NCBI GenBank assembly: GCA_902618205.1
Contig: CACMZL010000004.1
Location: forward strand, 1 to 64,000
DNA length: 64,000 nt
Source of the DNA: an uncultured Pelagibacteraceae bacterium
Lineage (GTDB): Bacteria > Pseudomonadota > Alphaproteobacteria > Pelagibacterales > Pelagibacteraceae
Direction: 5' to 3'
Part shown: positions 18,198-26,406 of the stretch, piece after piece
Layout of the letters: each line of letters opens with the position of its first letter
How positions within the stretch are numbered: the first letter of the stretch is position 1
Made by a program: the position numbers and the translations under genes
Notes under the pieces: generated by a model
Seen by the model: only the letters and a program-made list of their open reading frames with translations
The model's database searches: none
Told to the model about the DNA's origin: nothing

Positions 18198-20771
18198 TTA
18201 AGCAACCATACTCTCTGCTTTTTGAAGATCTACAGCAACTAGTTGGCTAATTCCTTTTTCTGGCATTGTTACGCCATATAGTCTGTCCATTTTAGACATG
18301 GTTAGAGCGTGGTGAGTTACAATAATAAATCTTGTAGATGTAATTTTAGTTAGTTCCGTCAAAAGATTGCAAAATCTTGTTACATTCGCATCATCTAGAG
18401 GTGCGTCTACTTCATCGAGAACACATATTGGAGCTGGATTAGTAAGAAACACTGCAAAGATTAAAGATAAAGCAGTCAAGGCTTGTTCACCTCCAGATAA
18501 TAAAGTTATTGATTGCAATCTTTTTCCTGGTGGACTTACCAACATTTCTAATCCTGCATCTAAAGGATCATCAGAGTCTACTAGTTCTAGTTTTGCACTA
18601 CCTCCATTAAATAGTTTGGTATAAACTTCATTGAACTTTCTATTCACTTTTTCAAAAGCATCTAGAAGTCTTTCCCTACCTTTCTGATTGAGTTCAGTAA
18701 TACTTTCTTTTAACTTTATAATTGCAGTTACTAAATCTTGTCTATCTTTTTCCATTTTCTTAATTTCATCTTCATATTTTGAAGTCTCTTCGTCTGCTCT
18801 TAAGTTAACTGAGCCTAATTTTTCTCTTTCTCTTTTTTTTTCATCAAGCAATTCCTCTTGTGTTACTGTATCTGGATATTCAGATGCATCTTTTAAATTT
18901 GAAAAATTAAGTATCTCCTCTTCTTTTAAATTAAGTTCTGTTGATACTCTTTCTAACAAATCATTTCTTCTTTTATTCAAACCATCGATTGTTGCTCCAG
19001 AGCTTGCTTTTCGCTCTCTTATTTCAATAGACTCTTCCTTTGTTGTATTAAGATAGCTTCTTAATTCGTTAATCTCTTTATCTAGTTCATCTATTAATAT
19101 TTCATTGTCACTTTTTTCTTTTTCAGAAATTCTTAAACTTTCAGATATTTGTCCTTTTCTTTCAGCTTGTGTTTGAGGTTGTTTTTCTAGGCTATCTAAT
19201 TTTTTTTGTTGAGTATCTTTTCTACTATTTAATTCATTAATCATTTTTTCAGAATTTACCAATAAGTTTTTCCAACTTTCTATTTCTTGGTCAATTATTT
19301 TAATTCTTTCACTTCTCTTAATTGATTCTTTTTTAATATTTTGATTTGTACTAAATGCTTCAGCGTATTCTTCTTGTAGACTTTTGATTTCTTCGTTTTT
19401 CTTAGTTACTGTTATCGCTAAATCGTTGTCATACATTTCATTAATTTTCATTTTTAAAAATGAAAGATTTATTTTGCATTCATCTATTAAATTAGTTGCA
19501 CCATTAATGTTGTTCTCTGATAGCATTTCTTTTGCTTTTTCTAATTGCTCACTTGCTAAATCGATAGTTTCTGAGTTCTTTTTTAGAGTATCAAGATTTA
19601 AATTTTCTAGTATTCTTTCTAATTTATCCTGCTCATCTTTTAATTTACTTTTTGCATTTACAAGATCTAAACCGGACAGTTTTTCAGTTTCATAGTATTT
19701 GGAGTCGATTGTAATTAAATTTTCTTTTTCTTCTCTAAGTCTTTTTTCATTAGAGTTTGCATCAATGATTATGCTTTTTTCTCTAACAATATCCTCATCT
19801 ATTACACTTAAAGCCTTTCTAATTGATTGTATTTCATCATTAACCCTGTCTTTTTCTTCATCTAAGCTCTTTAACTCTAAATTTAATCTTTGTATTTTTG
19901 ACAAGTTTTCTTGATTTTTTTCTCTTATAGGATTTACATTTTTATTCTTTTCAATAATTTTCATGCTTAAATCCTCTAATTTATCATTGAAGGACTTAAC
20001 TTGATCATCAGCCTCATTATTGATCTCGTTTTCTACTTTAATTTCATTATCAATTTCTAAAAGACGTAAATAATATAAACCTGCCTCAACTTTTTTTATT
20101 TCTTCAGAAATAGATTTATATTTTGCAGCCTCTTCAGCTTGCTTTTGCAAATTTGCTAATTGTCTTTCCTGTTGTCTTCTTAATTCATCTGCCCTTTTTA
20201 AATTATTTTCTGCAGCGCCTAATCGTAATTCTGCTTCGTGTCTTCTAACATGTAAACCTGCTATACCAGCTGCTTCTTCTAAGATAGCTCTTCGATCAGA
20301 AGGTTTTGCTGTGACCAATGCTCCAATTCTACCTTGACTAATAATCGAAGGTGAATGAGCACCTGTTGATAAATCTGCAAAAAACATCTGAGCATCTTTA
20401 GCTCTAACTTCTTTCCCATTTATATAAAATTTTGAGCCTTTATCTTTTTCTATTTTTCTTCTTATTTCAATTTCATCGAGCTCATTATATTGTAGAGGAC
20501 CATCTTTATTGTCATTTGATAAGCTTACTAAAACTTCTGCAATATTTTTTGATGGTTTGTTTGAAGTTCCGGAAAATATAACGTCTTCCATTCCTGAACC
20601 TCTCATACTTTTCGCTGATGTCTCACCCATACACCATCGCAACGACTCCACTATATTTGATTTGCCACAACCGTTTGGGCCAACTATTCCAGTTAAACCT
20701 TCTTCAATCAGGAAATTAGTTTTTTCAGCAAAAGACTTAAATCCATTTAATTGGATTTTTTTAAATTCCAT
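18198..20771 (-). CDS. smc: Chromosome segregation ATPase SMC, unusually short and apparently hinge-less
   Basis: An 857-residue SMC; canonical bacterial SMCs are about 1,150-1,190. Both ATPase halves are intact: Walker A GPNGCGKS at 31-38, the Q-loop region SQGRIG near 145-150, signature LSGGEQ at 758-763, Walker B VLDEVDAPLDD at 784-794 and the switch His in VTHH. Between them, residues of about 175-700 are almost entirely charged heptad-type coiled coil. No segment resembles the ~150-residue hinge; the likely turn is near 420-450 (ENNINGATN to INEMY), which divides the coil into two arms of about 250 residues each. The flanking order dciA-dsbA-smc is conserved in alphaproteobacteria, supporting orthology. 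ScpA and ScpB are not in the window. Confidence 0.93.
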   Translation of the reverse strand: MEFKKIQLNGFKSFAEKTNFLIEEGLTGIVGPNGCGKSNIVESLRWCMGETSAKSMRGSGMEDVIFSGTSNKPSKNIAEVLVSLSNDNKDGPLQYNELDEIEIRRKIEKDKGSKFYINGKEVRAKDAQMFFADLSTGAHSPSIISQGRIGALVTAKPSDRRAILEEAAGIAGLHVRRHEAELRLGAAENNLKRADELRRQQERQLANLQKQAEEAAKYKSISEEIKKVEAGLYYLRLLEIDNEIKVENEINNEADDQVKSFNDKLEDLSMKIIEKNKNVNPIREKNQENLSKIQRLNLELKSLDEEKDRVNDEIQSIRKALSVIDEDIVREKSIIIDANSNEKRLREEKENLITIDSKYYETEKLSGLDLVNAKSKLKDEQDKLERILENLNLDTLKKNSETIDLASEQLEKAKEMLSENNINGATNLIDECKINLSFLKMKINEMYDNDLAITVTKKNEEIKSLQEEYAEAFSTNQNIKKESIKRSERIKIIDQEIESWKNLLVNSEKMINELNSRKDTQQKKLDSLEKQPQTQAERKGQISESLRISEKEKSDNEILIDELDKEINELRSYLNTTKEESIEIRERKASSGATIDGLNKRRNDLLERVSTELNLKEEEILNFSNLKDASEYPDTVTQEELLDEKKREREKLGSVNLRADEETSKYEDEIKKMEKDRQDLVTAIIKLKESITELNQKGRERLLDAFEKVNRKFNEVYTKLFNGGSAKLELVDSDDPLDAGLEMLVSPPGKRLQSITLLSGGEQALTALSLIFAVFLTNPAPICVLDEVDAPLDDANVTRFCNLLTELTKITSTRFIIVTHHALTMSKMDRLYGVTMPEKGISQLVAVDLQKAESMVA

Positions 20772-20779
20772 TCACTGAC

Positions 20780-21355
20780 TTATATCAGTTTTTCAATGTA
20801 TTTTTTTAATTTTTTGTAGTTTGAGTGATTTTCAAACTTTTTTCCGTTAATTATGACTGTAGGAGTAGCATTCACTTTATATTTTTTAACACCTTCGATT
20901 CGGTCTTCTAAAATATGATCCTCTATTTTTTTATCCGCCAAGCACTTATCAAAATCAAGATTATATTCAGTATTATCAATAAATTTTTTCATTGCTTGAT
21001 TTGCCTCTAATTCATTTTTTCCTTTTATCCACTTATCTTGATTTAAATATAAATGATGCAAAATTTCATGCTCACCATCATTTCTACAATGCGCTAATTT
21101 AGTTGCATTAAATGCAATGATGTCTAATGGAAAGCTTTTAAATTCTATTGAAATCAATCCTTTATCAATAAAATCTTCTTTTAATTTAGGATATATATTT
21201 TTATGAAAATTTGCACAATGACTACAAGTTAAAGATTCAAAAACCATTAACTTAACTTTAGAGTCTGCACTTCCAACTAAAATTGGTTTAACTTCAGAAT
21301 TAGCATTGATGAAATTAAAAAAAATTAAAATTGAGATAAAAATTATTTTTTTCAT
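20780..21355 (-). CDS. DsbA-like thiol-disulfide oxidoreductase (periplasmic)
   Basis: A 191-residue thioredoxin-fold protein with a signal peptide (MKKIIFISILIFFNFINANS). The active site is CSHC (in ESLTCSHCANFH), and the cis-Pro loop is ATPTVII. The helical insertion includes a second Cys pair (HCRNDG and KCLADK). Family knowledge puts it in the periplasm, oxidising or isomerising disulfides, for example in cytochrome c or oxidase maturation. It overlaps dciA by 4 nt and is 8 bp upstream of smc. Confidence 0.92.
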   Translation of the reverse strand: MKKIIFISILIFFNFINANSEVKPILVGSADSKVKLMVFESLTCSHCANFHKNIYPKLKEDFIDKGLISIEFKSFPLDIIAFNATKLAHCRNDGEHEILHHLYLNQDKWIKGKNELEANQAMKKFIDNTEYNLDFDKCLADKKIEDHILEDRIEGVKKYKVNATPTVIINGKKFENHSNYKKLKKYIEKLI

Positions 21356-21834
21356 TTTATTTTAAAATGTTTACTTAGCTCTAAAAGTGAATTTTTTATT
21401 TTGTCATTTTTAATATTATTTATGCTCTTTATATGTTTATTTTTTGTCGCATTAATAGCTGTATTTTTATGGTTTTCTTCAATTTTTCCATCAAATGTAT
21501 TCAATTTAATGTCATCTAAAACATGATAGCCAAAAAAAATATTAATTTTTTTTATTATTTCTTTTTTAGAATACTCAACATCAACTTCATTTCCCCTCTT
21601 TACTAAAATATTTAATCGACTTCCCGATAACCTATTTGAACTTTTGTATGATTTAGGAAAGCTTACCTTAAATAAATCTTTACCTACTAAATATTTCCAA
21701 TTGTCTAAAGTTTCATTATAAATTTTACCTTTTTTACTAATTATTCTTTTTGCTTCTGTGGGTAAAGTATCTTTAAAAGATCTTAAACCTTGAATGGAAT
21801 TATATCTCTGCTTAGTATTATGTTTTTGACTCAT
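21352..21834 (-). CDS. DUF721 / DciA-family protein
   Basis: A 160-residue protein with the DUF721 core in its first two thirds: GLRSFKDTLPTEAKRII, NWKYLVGKDL, and the LNILVKRGNEVDVEYSKKEIIKKINIFFGY segment (described in parts). DUF721 members related to DciA load the DnaB helicase in bacteria lacking DnaC/DnaI; that role here is inferred. The C-terminal third is Lys/Asn-rich and not conserved. The ATG complement (CAT, 21832-21834) touches the mutY ATG directly. Confidence 0.82.
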   Translation of the reverse strand: MSQKHNTKQRYNSIQGLRSFKDTLPTEAKRIISKKGKIYNETLDNWKYLVGKDLFKVSFPKSYKSSNRLSGSRLNILVKRGNEVDVEYSKKEIIKKINIFFGYHVLDDIKLNTFDGKIEENHKNTAINATKNKHIKSINNIKNDKIKNSLLELSKHFKIK

Positions 21835-21837
21835 ATG
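21832..21837. promoter_or_regulatory. Back-to-back start codons of dciA-like gene and mutY
   Basis: CATATG: the minus-strand ATG of the DUF721 gene (21832-21834) and the plus-strand ATG of mutY (21835-21837) abut with no base between, inside the 8-bp palindrome TCATATGA (21831-21838). Any promoter for one gene must therefore lie inside the other gene, or one start is misplaced. Confidence 0.6.
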
Positions 21838-22827
21838 AATAATAAAAACATACCAAATAAAATTCTACATTGGTACGATAATAATAAAAGAATTTTACCT
21901 TGGAGAAAAAAAGTTTCTCAGAAACAAAAAGAATATTTTACGTTTGTTAGTGAATTTATGTTGCAGCAAACTCAAGTAAAAACTGTTATTCCTTATTTTG
22001 AAAAATTTGTAAAACAAATTCCAACCTTTCAATCATTGGCAAATGTCGACGAAAAGATATTAATGAAACATTGGGAAGGCCTTGGTTATTATTCAAGAGC
22101 AAGAAATCTAAAAAAAAGTGCAATTAAAATTCTTAAAGATTTCAACGGTAAGTTGCCAAAATCTTATGAAAAGTTAATACAATTACCAGGTGTTGGTGAA
22201 TATACATCTAAAGCAATAATGTCTATAGCATTTAACATTAAAACTATCCCTTTAGATGGAAATGTAGAGAGAATTCTTAAAAGAACTTTCTATTTAAAAA
22301 AGCAGAATGAAATATCTAAAGATTCTCTAAAAACAAAAATTAATTTTTTTGGACTGTCCGATCGTGCTAGTGATTACTCACAAGCAATTATGGAAATAGG
22401 TGCTTTAATTTGCAAACCAAAAAATCCAATTTGTAAAGAATGTCCATTAAGTAAAAATTGTATATCTTTAAAAAAAAATGATTTTGAGTTAACTAAAATT
22501 TATAAAGAAATAAAAACTAAATATTTTGAAGCGACTATCTACAAAAAACAAAATAATTATTTATTGGTTAAAAATGATAAATTTAAATTTTTAAAAAATA
22601 TGCCAATTTTCCCTATGACTGAAGTTCGAGAAAGTAAGTATAATTATTCAAATAATAAAAAAATTAATATAAAATTATCTAATATGGAAATGAAAATTTT
22701 GTTAAATAACTCAAAAAAACCTCCAAAGATTAAAAATAAAATATTAATTAAAAAAGATAAATTAAGCTCAGAAATAATTCCATCATTTACTAAAAAAATA
22801 TTTTATACCATCTCAAAATCTGAATGA
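21835..22827 (+). CDS. mutY: A/G-specific adenine DNA glycosylase
   Basis: A 330-residue base-excision enzyme removing A opposite 8-oxoG. Key parts: FMLQQTQVKTVIPYF, helix-hairpin-helix LPGVGEYTSKAI, the catalytic Asp in PLDGNVERIL, and the [4Fe-4S] loop C-x6-C-x2-C-x5-C (CKPKNPICKECPLSKNC). The C-terminal NUDIX-like domain that reads 8-oxoG is present but diverged. The frame is open to 21790, but the ATG at 21835 starts just before the conserved ILHWYDNNKRILPWR. It overlaps the following flavoprotein by 4 nt. Confidence 0.94.
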   Translation: MNNKNIPNKILHWYDNNKRILPWRKKVSQKQKEYFTFVSEFMLQQTQVKTVIPYFEKFVKQIPTFQSLANVDEKILMKHWEGLGYYSRARNLKKSAIKILKDFNGKLPKSYEKLIQLPGVGEYTSKAIMSIAFNIKTIPLDGNVERILKRTFYLKKQNEISKDSLKTKINFFGLSDRASDYSQAIMEIGALICKPKNPICKECPLSKNCISLKKNDFELTKIYKEIKTKYFEATIYKKQNNYLLVKNDKFKFLKNMPIFPMTEVRESKYNYSNNKKINIKLSNMEMKILLNNSKKPPKIKNKILIKKDKLSSEIIPSFTKKIFYTISKSE

Positions 22828-23948
22828 AAAAAGTTGCAATTGTAGGAGCTGGTATATCTGGTTTGTATCTTGCAAATGAACTAAACAAATATACTGAAAT
22901 AGAATATAAAATCTTTGAAAAAAAAGATTACCTTAATTTAAATGAAGGTTATGGCATTCAACTTTCAGTTAATAGTATTAATTTGTTAAATAAAGTAGGA
23001 TTTAAAAATATTTCAGCATCAGATGTTTATTATCCAACAAAAGTTAATTTTTTCCAGGCTAATAATATTAAAAAGATTTGTGAAATTGATTTAAAGCAAT
23101 TCAATAATTTAAACGACCGTTACACAACACTTAAAAGATCAACATTAATAAAGTTTTTAATTGGTAATATTCCTGAGGAAAAAATTCAATTTAAAGCCGA
23201 TATTCAAAATATCGAATATAATGAAAAAATAAAGATTTCTTGGAATAATAAGAATGAAAGTTTCGATTATATAGTAATTGCAGACGGTGTTTTTTCAAAA
23301 TTAAAATCCCAAATATCCAACAATCATTTAAACCCAATTTTTAATGGGAACATTGCTTTAAGGGCGAATTTAAAACAACATGAAAAAGATAATATTTCTG
23401 TTTATATGGGGTCAAATTTTCACTATGTAACTTATCCCGTAAATCAAAAACTCGACTATAATTTCGTTGCTATAATCAAAAAGAAACTAACTACTAAAGA
23501 AATTGAAGATAAAAATATTCTTAATTCAGAAACATTTATAAAATCTTTAAAAGACTTTATATCAAAAAATTCTATTATAAATTTGGAAAGTTTAGCAAAT
23601 ATAAAGTGTTTTCCTGTATTTGTGAGCACTGAATTACCCACAATAAAATATCAAAATACTTATTTGAGTGGAGATGCTTTATTTGCTTTTCCACCTTCTT
23701 TTGCACAAGGTGCTTCTCAAAGTATTGAAACAGCAAATGGTATTTTAGAAAATATTACAAGTTCAAATAGTATTTATAAAGATAAGGTAAGTAAAATATT
23801 TCTAGTAAATAAAAGATCAAAATTAAACCATTTTGCCTTCCATTTAACTAATCCAATAATAATATTAATTAGAAATATTGTTTTGAAATTTTTATCAAAA
23901 AATAAAAAATTTCTAGAGAGTTATCTTGGAAAAATTTATAGAAATTAA
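22824..23948 (+). CDS. FAD-dependent aromatic-ring monooxygenase (UbiH / salicylate-hydroxylase family)
   Basis: A 374-residue class A flavin monooxygenase. The three family fingerprints are present: the N-terminal GAGISGLYLANEL, the central IADGVFSKLKSQ (DG motif), and GDALFAFPPSFAQGASQSIETA (GD motif). About 30 C-terminal residues are hydrophobic then basic (NPIIILIRNIVLKFL), suggesting membrane association. Candidates are a ubiquinone hydroxylase or an aromatic catabolic hydroxylase; the sequence alone does not decide. It overlaps mutY by 4 nt and converges with ccrM with a 4-nt overlap. Confidence 0.82.
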   Translation: MKKVAIVGAGISGLYLANELNKYTEIEYKIFEKKDYLNLNEGYGIQLSVNSINLLNKVGFKNISASDVYYPTKVNFFQANNIKKICEIDLKQFNNLNDRYTTLKRSTLIKFLIGNIPEEKIQFKADIQNIEYNEKIKISWNNKNESFDYIVIADGVFSKLKSQISNNHLNPIFNGNIALRANLKQHEKDNISVYMGSNFHYVTYPVNQKLDYNFVAIIKKKLTTKEIEDKNILNSETFIKSLKDFISKNSIINLESLANIKCFPVFVSTELPTIKYQNTYLSGDALFAFPPSFAQGASQSIETANGILENITSSNSIYKDKVSKIFLVNKRSKLNHFAFHLTNPIIILIRNIVLKFLSKNKKFLESYLGKIYRN

Positions 23949-25018
23949 GTAGTTGGCCTTAGTCTTTGCCTCAAATCATCAATTGGTTTGAGTGAATTAC
24001 CTGATTTATAATACCAAAAAGTCCAACCGTTACAGCTCTCAGCACCTAATATTTGTGCAGCAACTTTATGTATTGATCCTTCTGATTTCCGATATTTTAT
24101 ACTACCATCAATCATAATTTTTGCATTAATTTGCTTTTTTTGATCAAAAATTTCAGTACCAGGTTTAATAATTCCTAATTCAACCAAAGATCCAAATGGC
24201 ACTCTAGGTTTGGATCTATTATTTTTTATAGTATCTAAATATTCATCTTCTATAATTTTTGTATTTTTAATTCTTTTACTTGCAGCCTCAAAATAATTTT
24301 TTTCTTTTTCTACCCCAAAATAGTTTCTACCTAACTTTTTGGAAACTACAGCAGTTGTTCCTGTACCAAGAAACGGATCTAATATTAAATCACCTTTATT
24401 AGAGGATGCTAATATAATTCTGTGCAATAAAGACTCTGGCTTTTGCGTAGAGTGAACTTTATTACCATTATTTTTAAGTCTTTCTTTTCCATTACATATA
24501 GGTAAATTCCATGTAGATCTCATCTGTAGATCATCGTTTAAACATTTAAGTGATTGATAATTAAAAGTATATTTTGAGCCTTCACTTTTTGATGCCCATA
24601 TAAGTGTTTCGTGCGCATTCGTAAAACGTGTTCCTCTAAAATTTGGCATAGGGTTATTTTTATTCCAAATCACATCATTTAGTATCCAAAAACCTAAATC
24701 TTGCATTTTTGAACCAACTCTAAAAATATTATGATAACTTCCTATGACCCATATAGATCCATTTTTTTTTAAAATTCTTTTACATTCTTTAAGCCATTGA
24801 ACTGAAAACTCATCATAACTTTTAAAACTATCAAATTTATCCCACGCATCTTCTACAGCATCGACTTTAGATCTGTCAGGTCTACTTAATTCTTTTTTTA
24901 GCTGAAGGTTGTAAGGTGGATCTGCAAATATCAGATCAAAACTTTCAGCCGGAATTTTTTTTAATTCCTTAATACTATCTCCATTAATAATTTTATTTTT
25001 TATGTCTGAAATGGTCAT
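23945..25018 (-). CDS. ccrM: CcrM-type GANTC adenine-N6 DNA methyltransferase
   Basis: A 357-residue beta-class methyltransferase. Motif IV is DPPYNL at 33-38, the SAM-binding motif I is DPFLGTGTT further on, and the C-terminal ~100 residues (VPFGSLVELGIIKPGT through NGWTFWYYKSG) match the extension particular to cell-cycle-regulated CcrM proteins. It methylates GANTC on the daughter strand after replication and is widespread in alphaproteobacteria (family knowledge). The upstream region has a GANTC site inside an inverted repeat, 18 bp from the ATG. Confidence 0.95.
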   Translation of the reverse strand: MTISDIKNKIINGDSIKELKKIPAESFDLIFADPPYNLQLKKELSRPDRSKVDAVEDAWDKFDSFKSYDEFSVQWLKECKRILKKNGSIWVIGSYHNIFRVGSKMQDLGFWILNDVIWNKNNPMPNFRGTRFTNAHETLIWASKSEGSKYTFNYQSLKCLNDDLQMRSTWNLPICNGKERLKNNGNKVHSTQKPESLLHRIILASSNKGDLILDPFLGTGTTAVVSKKLGRNYFGVEKEKNYFEAASKRIKNTKIIEDEYLDTIKNNRSKPRVPFGSLVELGIIKPGTEIFDQKKQINAKIMIDGSIKYRKSEGSIHKVAAQILGAESCNGWTFWYYKSGNSLKPIDDLRQRLRPTT

Positions 25019-25033
25019 TTTATATTTTTGAAT

Positions 25034-25054
25034 TAGACTCCAGTCAGAAGTCTA
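25034..25054 (-). promoter_or_regulatory. Inverted repeat with a GANTC site upstream of ccrM
   Basis: TAGACT (25034-25039) and AGTCTA (25049-25054) are perfect complements separated by 9 nt. A GACTC site (GANTC class) lies at 25036-25040, across the end of the first arm. It is the only GANTC in the 78-bp rnhB-ccrM gap. In Caulobacter the ccrM promoter region carries GANTC sites; a similar methylation-sensitive control is inferred here. Confidence 0.5.
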
Positions 25055-25096
25055 CGTCAACCTGTGATTGAATTTATTGATTACTAATTGTTATGA

Positions 25097-25672
25097 TTAT
25101 TTTTTAAGACTCAATATCTTGTGTATTGGTTGAAAGGTTTTTCTATGAAATCTAGTCACTCCAAATCTTTTAATAGCTTTGATATGATCCTTAGTTCCAT
25201 AACCTGCATTATTATCCCAGCCGTATTTTTTAAAAGAAAAAGACATCTTTTTCATTAGCTTATCTCTTTCAACTTTAGCAATAATCGATGCGGCTGAAAT
25301 TTCAGGAATTTTTTCATCACCTTTTACAATAGTTTTAATAACATAATTTTTTAAGTCTGGTGGTTTATTACCATCTATTAAAATTTTTTTAGGTTTCAAT
25401 TTGAGTTTCTTAATTGCTCTTTTCATCGAAAGTAGACTAGCATTTAAAATATTAATTTTTTCAATTTCCTTTATTGATGCAGACCCTAACGCCCAAACTG
25501 AATTTTTTTTTATATATTTAGATAAATTTTCCCTCTGAATTTTGTTAAGTTTTTTTGAATCTTTGAGAATTTTTCTATTAATTTCTTTATTTAATATAAC
25601 AGCCGCTGCATAAACTGGTCCTACAAGGCTTCCTCTTCCAACTTCATCAACACCAGCAATAATTTTTTTCAT
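25097..25672 (-). CDS. rnhB: Ribonuclease HII
   Basis: A 191-residue RNase HII removing single ribonucleotides and RNA primers. The N-terminal GVDEVGRGSLVGPV carries the first two metal ligands (D9, E10); KKILIDGNKPP supplies the third Asp; ISAASIIAKVERD and YGWDNNAGYGT are conserved. It lies 78 bp upstream of ccrM on the same strand, as in several alphaproteobacteria where rnhB and ccrM are neighbours. Confidence 0.96.
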   Translation of the reverse strand: MKKIIAGVDEVGRGSLVGPVYAAAVILNKEINRKILKDSKKLNKIQRENLSKYIKKNSVWALGSASIKEIEKINILNASLLSMKRAIKKLKLKPKKILIDGNKPPDLKNYVIKTIVKGDEKIPEISAASIIAKVERDKLMKKMSFSFKKYGWDNNAGYGTKDHIKAIKRFGVTRFHRKTFQPIHKILSLKK

Positions 25673-25691
25673 ATAAAATATTATTAAAAAT

Positions 25692-26396
25692 TTAAATCTC
25701 TAAACTAATTTCGTCTATTTTTTTTCTAATTTCTTTGAGATCTGCCCAAGAATATTTTTTTTGCTCTGCTTGTCTTAGCAGATATGCTGGGTGAAAAGTT
25801 ATCATTGTCAAATATGTTTTATTATTAATTATTACTTCCTTCCATTTTCCTCTTTCTTTAGAAATTTTAATTTTATTCCCAAAGAGCGCTTCCATTGCTG
25901 TGCTTCCCATTAAAATAAGTATTTCTGGATTTATAATCGAAATATGTTTTCTTAAATATTCAGAGTATCTATTTATTTCTGATATTTCAGGCTTTCGGTT
26001 ATTTGGAGGCCTATAATTTACAACATTAGTAATATAAACGTTAGTTCTATCTAAATTAATAGCTTTTAACATTTTATTTAAAAGCATTCCTGCATCACCA
26101 ACAAAAGGCTTTCCTAATTCATCTTCTTTTTGTCCAGGTCCTTCACCTACAATCATTATTTTTGAAGATGAATTTCCATCACTGAAAACAAGATTTTTTG
26201 CACTATTTTTTAATTCACAATCTTCAATCTTTTCTATTTCAACTCTAAGTTTTGCTAATTCCTCAGATTTATCCTCATTAGGAGCATTATTTTTAAATCT
26301 ATTTATTGGTTCATTGCTAAATTCATACTCAATACCTAGTTCGTTTAATAAATCATTATCAAATATGTCATTTTGATTTTTTTCATTTAAAGTCAT
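25692..26396 (-). CDS. Uracil-DNA glycosylase, family 4-like, without the iron-sulfur cysteines
   Basis: A 234-residue UDG-superfamily protein. The core motifs are GEGPGQKEDELGKPFVGDAG (residues about 95-115), YITNVVNYRPPNNRKP, and the late ITFHPAYLLRQ His motif. Family 4 enzymes bind a [4Fe-4S] cluster through four Cys; here only DCELK keeps one and the RPP motif has Tyr in place of Cys, so the cluster is probably absent, as I recall for other alphaproteobacterial members. The first ~60 residues are a poorly conserved acidic extension. Divergent from the next gene with 10 bp between starts. Confidence 0.85.
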   Translation of the reverse strand: MTLNEKNQNDIFDNDLLNELGIEYEFSNEPINRFKNNAPNEDKSEELAKLRVEIEKIEDCELKNSAKNLVFSDGNSSSKIMIVGEGPGQKEDELGKPFVGDAGMLLNKMLKAINLDRTNVYITNVVNYRPPNNRKPEISEINRYSEYLRKHISIINPEILILMGSTAMEALFGNKIKISKERGKWKEVIINNKTYLTMITFHPAYLLRQAEQKKYSWADLKEIRKKIDEISLEI

Positions 26397-26406
26397 AAAG
26401 TAAAAA

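Noticed and set aside
22824..23948. Naming the flavin monooxygenase ubiH
   Set aside because: The three flavin-hydroxylase motifs are present, but nothing in the sequence separates ubiquinone hydroxylases from salicylate-type enzymes.
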